Positions 1 through 6,214 of a stretch of DNA of 6,993 bases are shown here, one piece after another. Below the pieces are notes generated by a model, which ran no database searches, was not told where the DNA came from, and saw nothing but the letters and a program-made list of their open reading frames with translations. The first letter of the stretch is position 1, and each line of letters starts with the position of its first letter. Position numbers and translations under genes: made by a program. Source of the DNA: Frankiales bacterium (GTDB lineage: Bacteria > Actinomycetota > Actinomycetes > JAFAQI01); assembly GCA_019246495.1 (NCBI GenBank), contig JAFAQI010000357.1, positions 1 through 6,993 on the forward strand, given 5' to 3'.

Positions 1-1035
1 CGTCTCCTCGTCCTGCGCGATGGTGAACGCACCCCGGTCGCGCATCTTCTTCAGCCCCAGCGCACCGTCGCGACCCATGCCGGTGAGCAGTACGCCGACA
101 GCGTCCGCACCACACGACTCTGCAACTGAAGTAAGCGTCGCGTCGATGCCGGGCACGTGGTACTGCGTCGGCGGCGGCTCGTGCGTCGTGACGCGGAGCT
201 GGTCGTGCACGACCAGGTTGAGCCCGCTCGGCGCGACAGTTACCGAACCCGATGCAAGGCGGCGGCCATGTGCGCCGACGGCAACCGGCAGCGGGCAGAT
301 GCCGTCGAGCCAGCCGGCGAGCCCCTCGATGAATCCGTCGGCCATGTGCTGCACGACAACAACCGCTGACTCGAGGTCGGGCGGAAGCTCGCTCAGCAAC
401 TGCGCGAGTGCCTGCGGGCCACCGGTCGACGCGCCGATCGCGATGACCTTCACGCGGCGTGGCGACAGCGCGGCACCGTCGTAGGCACGAGGTGGCACGA
501 CCTGCGGCGTCTCTGGCCGACCGCCGAGGCGCCGGGTGGACAGCGTCGCCGGCGCACCGCCGAGGCGCCCGCGCGGATGGGTGATGACTTTCGCCCGGCC
601 CGCGACGCGCAAACGTCGGCGGAGCGCATCGGCGTAGGCGTCGAGCTGTCCGGCCTCCCCGCCGGCCGGCTTCTCCATCACGTCGACCGCACCGGCGGCC
701 AGGGCGGCAGCGGCGTTGTCGCGGTCGTCGCCGTCGACGAAAGACGAGTAGACGAGGATCGGCGTCGGCCGCGTCGCCATGATGCGCTCGATCGCCTCGA
801 TGCCGTTCATGACCGGCAGGTGCAGGTCCATCAACACGGCGTGCGGGCGAAGCCGGTCGACGAGGGCGATCGCATCGCGACCGTTGCGCGCCTCACCGAC
901 GACCGTCAGCCCGGCGTCGGCCTCGATGGCCGCGCGGGCGAACCGGCGCTGCACCGCCGAGTCGTCGACGATGATGATCGACAGAGGGGCGGCGCCGCCC
1001 GGGCCCGCGCTCGCAGGCGGTGGGGCGACGGTCAC
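1..1035 (-). CDS. cheB: CheB, chemotaxis response regulator / protein-glutamate methylesterase (partial, 3' end outside window)
   Basis: CheB demethylates, and deamidates, glutamyl residues of chemoreceptors in the cytoplasm, resetting receptor sensitivity after phosphorylation by CheA. The 345 visible residues give both domains. The receiver domain covers about residues 18-125: acidic pair D24-D25 in IIIVDDS, phospho-acceptor D70 in VLMDLHLP, and K122 in MEKP. A Pro/Arg/Gly-rich linker follows (about 140-193), with a 12-residue-spaced RLGG repeat. The methylesterase domain starts near 195, with the expected catalytic triad S203 (GASTGG), H230 (VQHM) and D323 (TGMGRDG). Only the last residues, probably a few tens at most, lie beyond the edge. 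The start is set at GTG (1033-1035), preceded by GAGGGG five bases upstream. An in-frame ATG at 1065 would add ten residues but has no clear ribosome-binding site. The upstream gene on the same strand ends 127 bp away. No other chemotaxis gene is visible, so a cheR or receptor would have to lie to the left. Identity is sure; the exact start is likely. Confidence 0.95.
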   Translation of the reverse strand, partial: MTVAPPPASAGPGGAAPLSIIIVDDSAVQRRFARAAIEADAGLTVVGEARNGRDAIALVDRLRPHAVLMDLHLPVMNGIEAIERIMATRPTPILVYSSFVDGDDRDNAAAALAAGAVDVMEKPAGGEAGQLDAYADALRRRLRVAGRAKVITHPRGRLGGAPATLSTRRLGGRPETPQVVPPRAYDGAALSPRRVKVIAIGASTGGPQALAQLLSELPPDLESAVVVVQHMADGFIEGLAGWLDGICPLPVAVGAHGRRLASGSVTVAPSGLNLVVHDQLRVTTHEPPPTQYHVPGIDATLTSVAESCGADAVGVLLTGMGRDGALGLKKMRDRGAFTIAQDEET

Positions 1036-1072
1036 GTTGTCCCCTCGGCGGCATTGGCTGGGCATGCTGGTC

Positions 1073-1090
1073 GGACCGGTCTCCCGGTCC
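1073..1090 (-). terminator. GC-rich hairpin between the membrane-protein gene and cheB
   Basis: A perfect 7-bp inverted repeat (GGACCGG and CCGGTCC) closes a four-base loop. Read on the minus strand the loop is GAGA, a GNRA-type tetraloop, so the RNA hairpin should be very stable. It lies 73 bp after the membrane-protein stop codon and 38 bp before the cheB GTG. There is no following U-tract, so it is not a classical intrinsic terminator. It could be a U-less actinobacterial terminator, an mRNA processing or stability element, or an attenuator in the cheB leader. Confidence 0.4.
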
Positions 1091-1162
1091 TGCCTGGAAT
1101 GTCGTCGCAGACCCGCTCCTGCTTGAGGCCCGAAGGATGACGTTGTGTCCGGTTTTCAGCGG

Positions 1163-1765
1163 CTACTTCGTGAGGTGGAAGACGGCCGGAGCGCTGTGCA
1201 CGCCGTCGACCGTGACGTAGAGCCGATATGTGCCCGGCTGGGCCGCGGCGCCCTCGTGCGTGCAGCCGGGCACCGACCGCGACCGGTCCCAGCTCAGGGA
1301 GTAGCTGACGCTCTTGCCGGCCGGCAGTCGGTGGGCCGTGACTTTGTCCGACCGCGGGCAGTCAGCCGTCGTCCACACCTGGTCGTTGCCGGAGAAGACC
1401 GACCACGTGCGCGCGGCGGTCTGCACCTCGAGCCGGCAGGGCGCCGTGCCCTTGTTGTGCACCTGCACCGCGAGCTTCGGGATCGCGCCGCCCGGATAGA
1501 CCGCCGCATCGGTGGAGGCCGTGACGGTGATGCTGCTCGCGCCGCAGGGCTGCGCCCGACCTGCCGCGGTCGACCCGGCCGGCGGCGTCGGCTGTTGTGA
1601 CCGGCCGGTGGTGGACGGGTGAGCGCCACCCGACCCCACGGAACCCGCCACGATCGCGATGACGACAGCGGCAATCACCACGATGCCGATGACCATCACC
1701 CGGCGCTGCCAATACACCCGGGCGGGCTCCGGCCCCACCGGTTGCAGCAACGCCCGCGCGTTCAT
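1163..1765 (-). CDS. Membrane-anchored protein with extracytoplasmic Cys-containing beta-sandwich-like domain (function unknown)
   Basis: This 200-residue protein has a short cytoplasmic N-terminus with an Arg pair (21-22), one strongly hydrophobic segment (about 23-42, rich in V, I and A), a Ser/Thr/Pro/Gly-rich linker (about 43-73) and a C-terminal domain (about 74-199). There is no lipobox cysteine after the hydrophobic segment, so it is probably a type II single-pass anchor rather than a lipoprotein. The outer domain has alternating beta-type patterns and phrases such as LAVQVHNKGTAPCRLEV and PAGKSVSYSLSWD. These resemble the immunoglobulin-like or BsuPI-type domains of secreted actinobacterial proteins. 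Cysteines C74, C110, C136 and C168 could form two disulfides outside the cell. Small membrane proteins of this kind occur next to mutY in other actinobacteria, but I cannot assign a function. The gene starts 48 bp from divergent mutY, and its ATG is probably the 5' end of the transcript. That it is a real gene is likely; the fold is inferred. Confidence 0.8.
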   Translation of the reverse strand: MNARALLQPVGPEPARVYWQRRVMVIGIVVIAAVVIAIVAGSVGSGGAHPSTTGRSQQPTPPAGSTAAGRAQPCGASSITVTASTDAAVYPGGAIPKLAVQVHNKGTAPCRLEVQTAARTWSVFSGNDQVWTTADCPRSDKVTAHRLPAGKSVSYSLSWDRSRSVPGCTHEGAAAQPGTYRLYVTVDGVHSAPAVFHLTK

Positions 1766-1771
1766 GCCGAG

Positions 1772-1777
1772 ACTCTA
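1772..1777 (-). promoter_or_regulatory. Candidate -10 element for a leaderless transcript of the membrane-protein gene
   Basis: On the minus strand TAGAGT (TANNNT pattern) ends six bases before the ATG at 1765. This is the spacing expected if transcription starts at the A of the start codon. No Shine-Dalgarno sequence precedes that ATG, which fits leaderless translation, common in actinobacteria. No convincing -35 element is visible, and the whole divergent gap to mutY is only 48 bp. Confidence 0.35.
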
Positions 1778-1813
1778 GGACTCGTCCCACAGCGTCGTGC
1801 GACGATCGCGGCG

Positions 1814-2680
1814 ATGCCCGATCCGTCCTTTGCCGATGTCGTGATGCGCTGGTACGACGACAGTGCGCGAGACCTTCCATGGCGGTCGGCGGAGGTCACA
1901 CCCTGGGGCGTGCTCGTCAGCGAGGTGATGCTTCAGCAGACACCGGTCGCGCGAGTGATTCCGGTCTGGCGAGAGTGGCAGCAGCGCTGGCCGGCACCGG
2001 CCGACCTCGCCGCCGAACCTGCCGGCGCGGCGGTGCGCGCATGGGGCCGGCTCGGCTATCCGCGTCGTGCGCTTCGGCTGCACGGGGCAGCGACGGCGAT
2101 CGTCAACCGGCACGGCGGCGTCGTACCCGCTGATCCCGCGGTCCTCCGTCAGCTTCCCGGGATCGGCAACTACACGGCTGCCGCGGTCGCTGCGTTTGCG
2201 TTCGGTGCGGAAGTCGCGGTGCTCGACACGAACGTGCGGCGGGTCTATGCGCGAGTCTTCGACGTCGCGGCGGATGCACCGGCCCACATCACAGTGGCGG
2301 AGCGGCGCGCAGCGACTGACCGGCTGCCGTCGTCATCCGCCGCGCGCTACTCCGTTGCGGTCATGGAGCTCGGCGCACTTGTCTGCGTCACGCGGTCGCC
2401 GCGATGCACCCAGTGCCCGGTCGCGGCGCGATGTGCGTGGCGAGCAGCCGGCATGCCGGACACCGGGCAGCGGCGGGCGGCGCAGACCTACGAAGGCACC
2501 GACCGGCAGGCGCGCGGCCGGCTGCTCGCGGTGCTCCGCGAATCGCCGCACGCCGTGCCGGCCGCGGCACTCGACGCGGCGTGGCCCGACGCGGCACAAC
2601 GCGCTCGAGCGCTCGACGGACTCGTCGCGGATGGTCTCGTCGCACCGCTCGACGGCGACCGATTCGCCCTGCCGGCATGA
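1814..2680 (+). CDS. mutY: MutY, A/G-specific adenine DNA glycosylase, short form
   Basis: MutY removes adenine mispaired with 8-oxoguanine, preventing G:C to T:A transversions. The 288-residue product carries the complete catalytic core: LPWR near residue 21, SEVMLQQT with catalytic E37, GRLGY (78-82), the helix-hairpin-helix LPGIGNYTA (114-122), and catalytic D138 in VLDTNVRRV. The iron-sulfur motif is C191-x6-C198-x2-C201-x5-C207. These positions match the E. coli enzyme almost residue for residue, which strongly supports the ATG at 1814. The frame stays open upstream to 1619, but that stretch is antisense to the membrane-protein gene and has no MutY similarity. No Shine-Dalgarno is evident. 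The protein is about 60 residues shorter than E. coli MutY (350), and the C-terminus (about 225-288) does not look like the usual MutT-like 8-oxoguanine-reading domain; short forms are known in actinobacteria. Its stop codon overlaps the next gene's start (ATGA), implying cotranscription and translational coupling. Confidence 0.93.
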   Translation: MPDPSFADVVMRWYDDSARDLPWRSAEVTPWGVLVSEVMLQQTPVARVIPVWREWQQRWPAPADLAAEPAGAAVRAWGRLGYPRRALRLHGAATAIVNRHGGVVPADPAVLRQLPGIGNYTAAAVAAFAFGAEVAVLDTNVRRVYARVFDVAADAPAHITVAERRAATDRLPSSSAARYSVAVMELGALVCVTRSPRCTQCPVAARCAWRAAGMPDTGQRRAAQTYEGTDRQARGRLLAVLRESPHAVPAAALDAAWPDAAQRARALDGLVADGLVAPLDGDRFALPA

Positions 2681-3357
2681 GATACGCGTTCGCGCACCGC
2701 GGTGGTCGCGGGCACGGCCCCGACAACACGCTCGACACGTTCCGGCAGGCACTCGCCGGTGGTGCGACCGGCCTCGAGACCGACGCGTGGCTCACCGCCG
2801 ACGGTGTCGTGGTGCTCGACCACGACGGAGTCCTGCGCGCGGCGCGACGCCAGCACCGACCGATAGCCGAGGTACGCCGAGCCGAGCTGCCCGCACATGT
2901 GCCGAGTCTCGACGAGCTCTACACCGAATGCGGCACGGCGTACGACCTCGCCATCGACATCCGGCTGCCGGAGGTCGCGGCGGCCGTCGTGGGCGTCGCG
3001 CGACAGCACGACGCGGCCGACCGGCTTTGGCTCGTGGGCGGCACCGCCGAGCTGCTGAGCGGGTGGCGCGAGGATGCCGGCGGTGCGCAGCTGGCGATGA
3101 CGATCAAGCCGACGGCGCGCAGCCGCGAACTGCCGTCTGCGGTCCGCGACGCCGGCGGAGCTGCGCTGAACATGCGGTGGATGTGGTGGACTCGCGGCTT
3201 CGCTGCTGCCGTGCACGACGCGGGCCTGCTCGCGTTCGGCTACGACGCACAGTCGCGCTTCGCGTTGCGGCGCTGTGTCAGGCTCGGGCTCGACGGCGTC
3301 TTCAGCGACCACACCGATCGCATGATGGCGGCAATGGAAACGACGAAGCCCGGCTGA
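2677..3357 (+). CDS. Glycerophosphodiester phosphodiesterase family protein (UgpQ/GlpQ-like, cytoplasmic)
   Basis: This family hydrolyses glycerophosphodiesters, such as deacylated phospholipid headgroups, to glycerol-3-phosphate and an alcohol, using a TIM-barrel fold and a divalent metal. The 226-residue protein shows the family motifs: H7-R8-G at the start of the barrel, GLETD with presumed metal ligands E34 and D36, and LDHD with catalytic H49. It has no signal peptide or membrane segment, so a cytoplasmic role is likely. Some conserved positions are conservatively changed: the usual P-E-N-T is P15-D16-N17-T18, and the usual E-x-K around the third metal ligand is D94-I95-R96. It remains plausibly active, but its substrate is uncertain. 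The ATG overlaps the mutY stop by ATGA, so translation is probably coupled; the functional link to DNA repair is unclear. Its stop codon lies inside the hairpin shared with clpC. Family assignment is firm; the specific substrate is not. Confidence 0.87.
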   Translation: MRYAFAHRGGRGHGPDNTLDTFRQALAGGATGLETDAWLTADGVVVLDHDGVLRAARRQHRPIAEVRRAELPAHVPSLDELYTECGTAYDLAIDIRLPEVAAAVVGVARQHDAADRLWLVGGTAELLSGWREDAGGAQLAMTIKPTARSRELPSAVRDAGGAALNMRWMWWTRGFAAAVHDAGLLAFGYDAQSRFALRRCVRLGLDGVFSDHTDRMMAAMETTKPG

Positions 3358-3382
3358 CTCGGATGGAGTCGACCGGGCTTCG
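3344..3382. terminator. Long hairpin between convergent GDPD and clpC genes, probable bidirectional terminator
   Basis: CGAAGCCCGG (3344-3353) pairs perfectly with CCGGGCTTCG (3373-3382). Inside it, GACTC (3356-3360) pairs with GAGTC (3366-3370) around a five-base GGATG loop, and one C/A mismatch plus one T/G wobble separate the two stems. The left arm and inner stem overlap the last codons and the TGA of the phosphodiesterase gene. The clpC stop lies 29 bp from the right arm. On the minus strand the hairpin is followed by a short TCGTTTCC tract. On the plus strand there is no clear U-run. The symmetric placement between converging genes supports termination in both directions. Confidence 0.7.
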
Positions 3383-3410
3383 CCCTCGAAAAGTTGTGCT
3401 CTGAACTGGC

Positions 3411-5957
3411 TCAGGCCTCGGCGGTCGTGCCGCCCTCGCTGGCTGCGGCGACCGGCGCGGGCGTGTCCGGCGCGATCGGCTTGACCTCGCCGCGGAACAC
3501 GAACCGCTTCGCCGGCTCGCCGTCCGGCGATGCCGTGCCGTCCGGGTCGTCCTCGACGTCGACCACGACGATCTGCCCGGCCTGGAGCTCGCCGTAGAGG
3601 ATCTTCTCGGACAGGATGTCCTCGATCTCCCGCTGGATCGTCCGCCGGAGCGGCCGCGCGCCGAGCACCGGGTCGTAACCCTTCTTGGCGAGCAGCTTCT
3701 TTGCGTCGGACGTGAGCTCGATGGCCATGTCGCGGTTCTTCATCTGCGCGTCGACCCGGTCGATCATCAGGTCGACGATCTCGACGATGTTGTCCTCGGT
3801 GAGCTGGTGGAAGACGATCGTGTCGTCCACGCGGTTGAGGAACTCCGGCCGGAAGTGCTGCTTGAGCTCTTCGTTGACCTTGACCTTCATCCGCTCGTAG
3901 TTCGACTCGTCCGTCTGCCCGCCCGCGAAGCCGAGGTTGATGCCCTTCGCGATGTCGCGGGTGCCGAGGTTGGTCGTCATGATGATGACGGTGTTCTTGA
4001 AGTCGACCGTGCGGCCTTGCGAGTCGGTCAGCCGCCCGTCCTCGAGCACCTGGAGCAGCGTGTTGAAGACGTCCGGGTGGGCCTTCTCGACCTCGTCGAA
4101 CAGTACGACGGAGAACGGCTTGCGCCGCACCCGCTCGGTCAGCTGACCGCCCTCGTCGTAGCCGACGTAGCCGGGCGGGGAGCCGACGAGCCGGGAGACC
4201 GTGTGCTTCTCCATGAACTCGCTCATGTCGAGCTGGATCAGCGCGTCCTCGTCGCCGAACAGGAACTCGGCGAGAGTCTTCGACAGCTCGGTCTTTCCGA
4301 CGCCAGACGGTCCGGCGAAGATGAACGACCCGCCGGGCCGCTTCGGGTCCTTGAGCCCGGCCCGGGTGCGCCGGATCGCCTGCGACACGGCCTTGACCGC
4401 CTGGTCCTGGCCGATGACGCGGCGGTGCAGCTCGTCCTCCATGCGGAGCAGCCGGGAGGTCTCCTCCTCGGTGAGCTTGAACACCGGGATGCCGGTCCAC
4501 GTGGCGAGGACTTCGGCGATCTCCTCGTCGGTGACCTCGGCGACGACGTCCATGTCGCCGGCCTTCCACTCCTTCTCGCGCGTCGCCTTCTCGGCGAGGA
4601 GGGTCTTCTCCTTGTCGCGCAGCGACGCCGCCTTCTCGAAGTCCTGCGCGTCGATCGCGCTCTCCTTCTCGCGTCGCACGGCGGCGATCTTCTCGTCGAA
4701 CTCGCGCAGGTCCGGCGGCGCGGTCATCCGGCGGATGCGCATCCGCGAACCGGCCTCGTCGATGAGGTCGATCGCCTTGTCCGGCAAGTAGCGGTCGGAG
4801 ATGTAGCGGTCGGCGAGCTGCGCCGCCGCGACCAGCGCGCTGTCCGTGATGGACACGCGGTGGTGCGACTCGTAGCGGTCGCGCAGCCCCTTGAGGATCT
4901 CGATCGTGTGGGCCAGCGACGGCTCGCCGACCTGGATCGGCTGGAAGCGGCGCTCGAGTGCGGCGTCCTTCTCGAGGTGCTTGCGGTACTCGTCGAGTGT
5001 CGTCGCCCCGATGGTCTGGAGCTCACCACGGGCGAGCATCGGCTTGAGGATCGACGCGGCGTCGATCGCGCCTTCGGCTGCACCGGCACCGACGAGCGTG
5101 TGGATCTCGTCGATGAACAGGATGATGTCGCCGCGGGTGCGAATCTCCTTCAGGACCTTCTTCAACCGCTCTTCGAAGTCACCGCGATAACGCGAGCCGG
5201 CAACGAGCGCACCGAGGTCGAGCGTGTAGAGCTGCTTGTCCTTGAGGTTCTCCGGCACCTCGCCCTTGACGATTGCCTGGGCGAGTCCTTCGACGACCGC
5301 GGTCTTGCCGACACCGGGTTCGCCGATGAGCACCGGGTTGTTCTTGGTACGCCGGGACAGCACCTGCATCACGCGCTCGATCTCTTTCTCGCGCCCGATG
5401 ACCGGGTCGCGCTTGCTCTCGCGCGCGGCTTGCGTGAGGTTGCGGCCGAACTGGTCGAGGACGAGCGATGTCGACGGCGTACCTTCGCCGCCCGCACCGG
5501 CTGCTTGCGGTTCCTTGCCCTGGTAACCCGACAGAAGCTGGATCACCTGCTGGCGCACCCGGTTGAGGTCGGCGCCGAGCTTGACGAGCACCTGCGCCGC
5601 GACGCCCTCACCCTCGCGGATGAGCCCGAGCAGGATGTGCTCGGTGCCGATGTAGTTGTGGCCGAGCTGAAGCGCCTCGCGCAGCGACAGCTCCAAGACC
5701 TTTTTGGCTCGCGGGGTGAACGGGATGTGCCCGCTCGGGGCCTGCTGTCCCTGGCCGATGATCTCCTCGACCTGCTGCCGCACGCCCTCGAGAGAAATGC
5801 CCAACGACTCGAGCGCCTTCGCTGCGACGCCTTCGCCTTCGTGGATGAGACCGAGCAGGATGTGCTCGGTGCCGATGTAGTTGTGGTTGAGCATCCTGGC
5901 TTCTTCTTGAGCCAGGACAACGACGCGCCTCGCGCGGTCGGTAAATCTTTCGAACAT
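3411..5957 (-). CDS. clpC: ClpC, ATP-dependent Hsp100/AAA+ unfoldase subunit of the Clp protease
   Basis: ClpC unfolds protein substrates and threads them into the ClpP1P2 peptidase in the cytoplasm. At 848 residues it has full family length, equal to that of mycobacterial ClpC1. Domains in order: two Clp N-terminal repeats (about 1-70 and 76-145); AAA-1 with Walker A GEPGVGKT (212-219) and Walker B ILFIDEIH (D283, E284); a middle UVR-like coiled-coil segment (about 420-465); AAA-2 with Walker A GPSGVGKT (549-556), Walker B VVLFDEVE (D621, E622), sensor-1 N663, the ClpP-docking tripeptide LGF (675-677) and sensor-2 GAR (766-768). A Pro/Ala/Gly-rich tail ends the protein. No catalytic residue is missing. 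The start ATG is preceded by GAGGAG five bases upstream. The gene stands alone, 257 bp after lsr2 and convergent with the phosphodiesterase, with its own upstream control region. N-domain residues in this family are the targets of cyclomarin-type ligands in mycobacteria. Confidence 0.98.
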   Translation of the reverse strand: MFERFTDRARRVVVLAQEEARMLNHNYIGTEHILLGLIHEGEGVAAKALESLGISLEGVRQQVEEIIGQGQQAPSGHIPFTPRAKKVLELSLREALQLGHNYIGTEHILLGLIREGEGVAAQVLVKLGADLNRVRQQVIQLLSGYQGKEPQAAGAGGEGTPSTSLVLDQFGRNLTQAARESKRDPVIGREKEIERVMQVLSRRTKNNPVLIGEPGVGKTAVVEGLAQAIVKGEVPENLKDKQLYTLDLGALVAGSRYRGDFEERLKKVLKEIRTRGDIILFIDEIHTLVGAGAAEGAIDAASILKPMLARGELQTIGATTLDEYRKHLEKDAALERRFQPIQVGEPSLAHTIEILKGLRDRYESHHRVSITDSALVAAAQLADRYISDRYLPDKAIDLIDEAGSRMRIRRMTAPPDLREFDEKIAAVRREKESAIDAQDFEKAASLRDKEKTLLAEKATREKEWKAGDMDVVAEVTDEEIAEVLATWTGIPVFKLTEEETSRLLRMEDELHRRVIGQDQAVKAVSQAIRRTRAGLKDPKRPGGSFIFAGPSGVGKTELSKTLAEFLFGDEDALIQLDMSEFMEKHTVSRLVGSPPGYVGYDEGGQLTERVRRKPFSVVLFDEVEKAHPDVFNTLLQVLEDGRLTDSQGRTVDFKNTVIIMTTNLGTRDIAKGINLGFAGGQTDESNYERMKVKVNEELKQHFRPEFLNRVDDTIVFHQLTEDNIVEIVDLMIDRVDAQMKNRDMAIELTSDAKKLLAKKGYDPVLGARPLRRTIQREIEDILSEKILYGELQAGQIVVVDVEDDPDGTASPDGEPAKRFVFRGEVKPIAPDTPAPVAAASEGGTTAEA
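5618..5661 (-). repeat. Direct repeat copy A inside clpC (second Clp_N repeat)
   Basis: This segment matches 5843-5886 over 44 bp with a single mismatch; 36 consecutive bases (5626-5661) are identical. It encodes [12 protein letters not shown] and the residues after it, in the second N-domain repeat (around residues 100-112). The copies are offset by 225 bp, exactly 75 codons, the period of the duplicated N-domain. Confidence 0.85.
5843..5886 (-). repeat. Direct repeat copy B inside clpC (first Clp_N repeat)
   Basis: This is the partner of the 5618-5661 copy, encoding residues around 25-37 in the first Clp N-terminal repeat. The identical protein motif in both repeats is a family feature. 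Identity at every synonymous site across 12 codons is stronger than the protein alone requires, although strong G/C codon bias reduces the surprise. Confidence 0.85.
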
Positions 5958-5962
5958 GTTCG

Positions 5963-5968
5963 CTCCTC
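5963..5968 (-). promoter_or_regulatory. Strong Shine-Dalgarno site of clpC
   Basis: On the minus strand GAGGAG sits five bases before the ATG at 5957. It is the clearest ribosome-binding site in the window and fixes the clpC start. Confidence 0.85.
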
Positions 5969-6007
5969 AGCGGAAGCGGTTCGGAGAGCCGGCTGCTCCC
6001 TCACCGC

Positions 6008-6013
6008 ATGCTA
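6008..6013 (-). promoter_or_regulatory. Candidate proximal (housekeeping) -10 element of clpC
   Basis: On the minus strand TAGCAT fits the TANNNT pattern of the main sigma factor. Transcription would start near 6001, giving a leader of about 44 bases that contains the strong ribosome-binding site. The region 17-18 bp upstream (TGAGAG/GTGAGA) is a poor -35 match, which is common in actinobacteria. This is a motif match only. Confidence 0.4.
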
Positions 6014-6066
6014 GCCCGCGTGCAGCGAGCCTCTCACCGGTTGCAACAGGCTCACCATTCCGACGT

Positions 6067-6084
6067 ACCCGCGGGGTCGCGGGT
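6067..6084 (-). other. Perfect 7-bp hairpin in the clpC upstream region
   Basis: ACCCGCG (6067-6073) and CGCGGGT (6078-6084) are exact complements around a four-base loop. The hairpin lies between the distal and proximal candidate promoters, so it would be in the leader of the longer clpC transcript only. It is not followed by a T-run. Its role, if any, is unknown. Confidence 0.4.
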
Positions 6085-6116
6085 TCACCGGCTCACATTT
6101 CGGACACACGATCGAC

Positions 6117-6143
6117 AACACCCGCACGGCATCGGCAGATTCC
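6117..6143 (-). promoter_or_regulatory. Candidate SigR/SigH-type stress promoter of clpC
   Basis: On the minus strand GGAAT (6143-6139) is followed by 19 bases and then GTT (6119-6117). This matches the GGAAT, 18-19 bp, GTT architecture recognised by the disulfide/heat-stress sigma factors SigR of Streptomyces and SigH of corynebacteria and mycobacteria. clpC is a reported member of such regulons. Transcription would begin near 6110, leaving a leader of about 150 bases. The motif is short, but its position next to a ClgR-like box strengthens it. Confidence 0.5.
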
Positions 6144-6150
6144 ACCCGTG

Positions 6151-6161
6151 CGCTGAGAGCG
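6151..6161. promoter_or_regulatory. Candidate ClgR activator box upstream of clpC
   Basis: CGCTGAGAGCG, followed by AA, fits the core CGCYNANRGCGWW that I recall for ClgR, the actinobacterial activator of clp genes. The outer left bases do not fit the fuller consensus. The box ends seven bases upstream of the candidate GGAAT -35 element, and its centre falls near -46 relative to the inferred start, a usual activator position. This is inference from a motif and its placement. Confidence 0.45.
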
Positions 6162-6191
6162 AAACGGCGTAAGCCGCCAAGTCCTACGCCG
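6162..6191 (-). terminator. Probable intrinsic-type terminator of lsr2
   Basis: CGGCGTA (6165-6171) and TACGCCG (6185-6191) form a perfect 7-bp stem, extendable by a G/T wobble and one G/C pair on the minus strand. Read in the lsr2 direction the stem begins 24 bases after the stop codon and is followed by TTT. It would separate lsr2 from clpC, and its trailing Ts directly abut the ClgR-like box. Confidence 0.55.
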
Positions 6192-6214
6192 CCCAGCCCT
6201 GAGCCACAGAGTGG

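Noticed and set aside
20..484. A 154-codon plus-strand frame at the left edge
   Set aside because: It is the antisense of the CheB methylesterase domain, Ser/Pro-rich with no domain.
1036..1065. An alternative cheB start at ATG 1065
   Set aside because: It is in frame, but it lacks a ribosome-binding site, whereas the GTG at 1035 has GAGGGG at good spacing and lies closer to the receiver domain.
1619..1813. An N-terminal extension of MutY by 65 residues
   Set aside because: It is antisense to the membrane-protein gene, has no MutY similarity, and would displace the near-exact agreement of E37 and D138 with E. coli numbering.
2067..3404. A 445-codon plus-strand frame overlapping mutY and the phosphodiesterase gene
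   Set aside because: It is an alternative frame of two well-supported genes and is Arg/Ser-rich with no family features.
2488..4569. A 693-codon minus-strand frame running across clpC, the terminator and both plus-strand genes
   Set aside because: It spans three real genes in wrong frames and reads as Arg/Gly/His-rich sequence without motifs; it is a GC artefact.
5951..5962. The palindrome CGAACATGTTCG over the clpC start codon as a LexA/SOS box
   Set aside because: The half-sites are separated by two bases, not the four of the actinobacterial SOS box, and the sequence is largely dictated by the conserved MFER codons.
5961..5972. CGC-TCCTCA-GCG at the clpC ribosome-binding site as a ClgR box
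   Set aside because: The spacing is six bases rather than five, and the match is explained by the Shine-Dalgarno sequence.
3807..6014. A 735-codon open frame on the plus strand opposite clpC
   Set aside because: It is the antisense shadow of clpC, kept open by GC-rich third positions. Its translation is low-complexity Arg/Leu/Asp-rich sequence with no recognisable domain.
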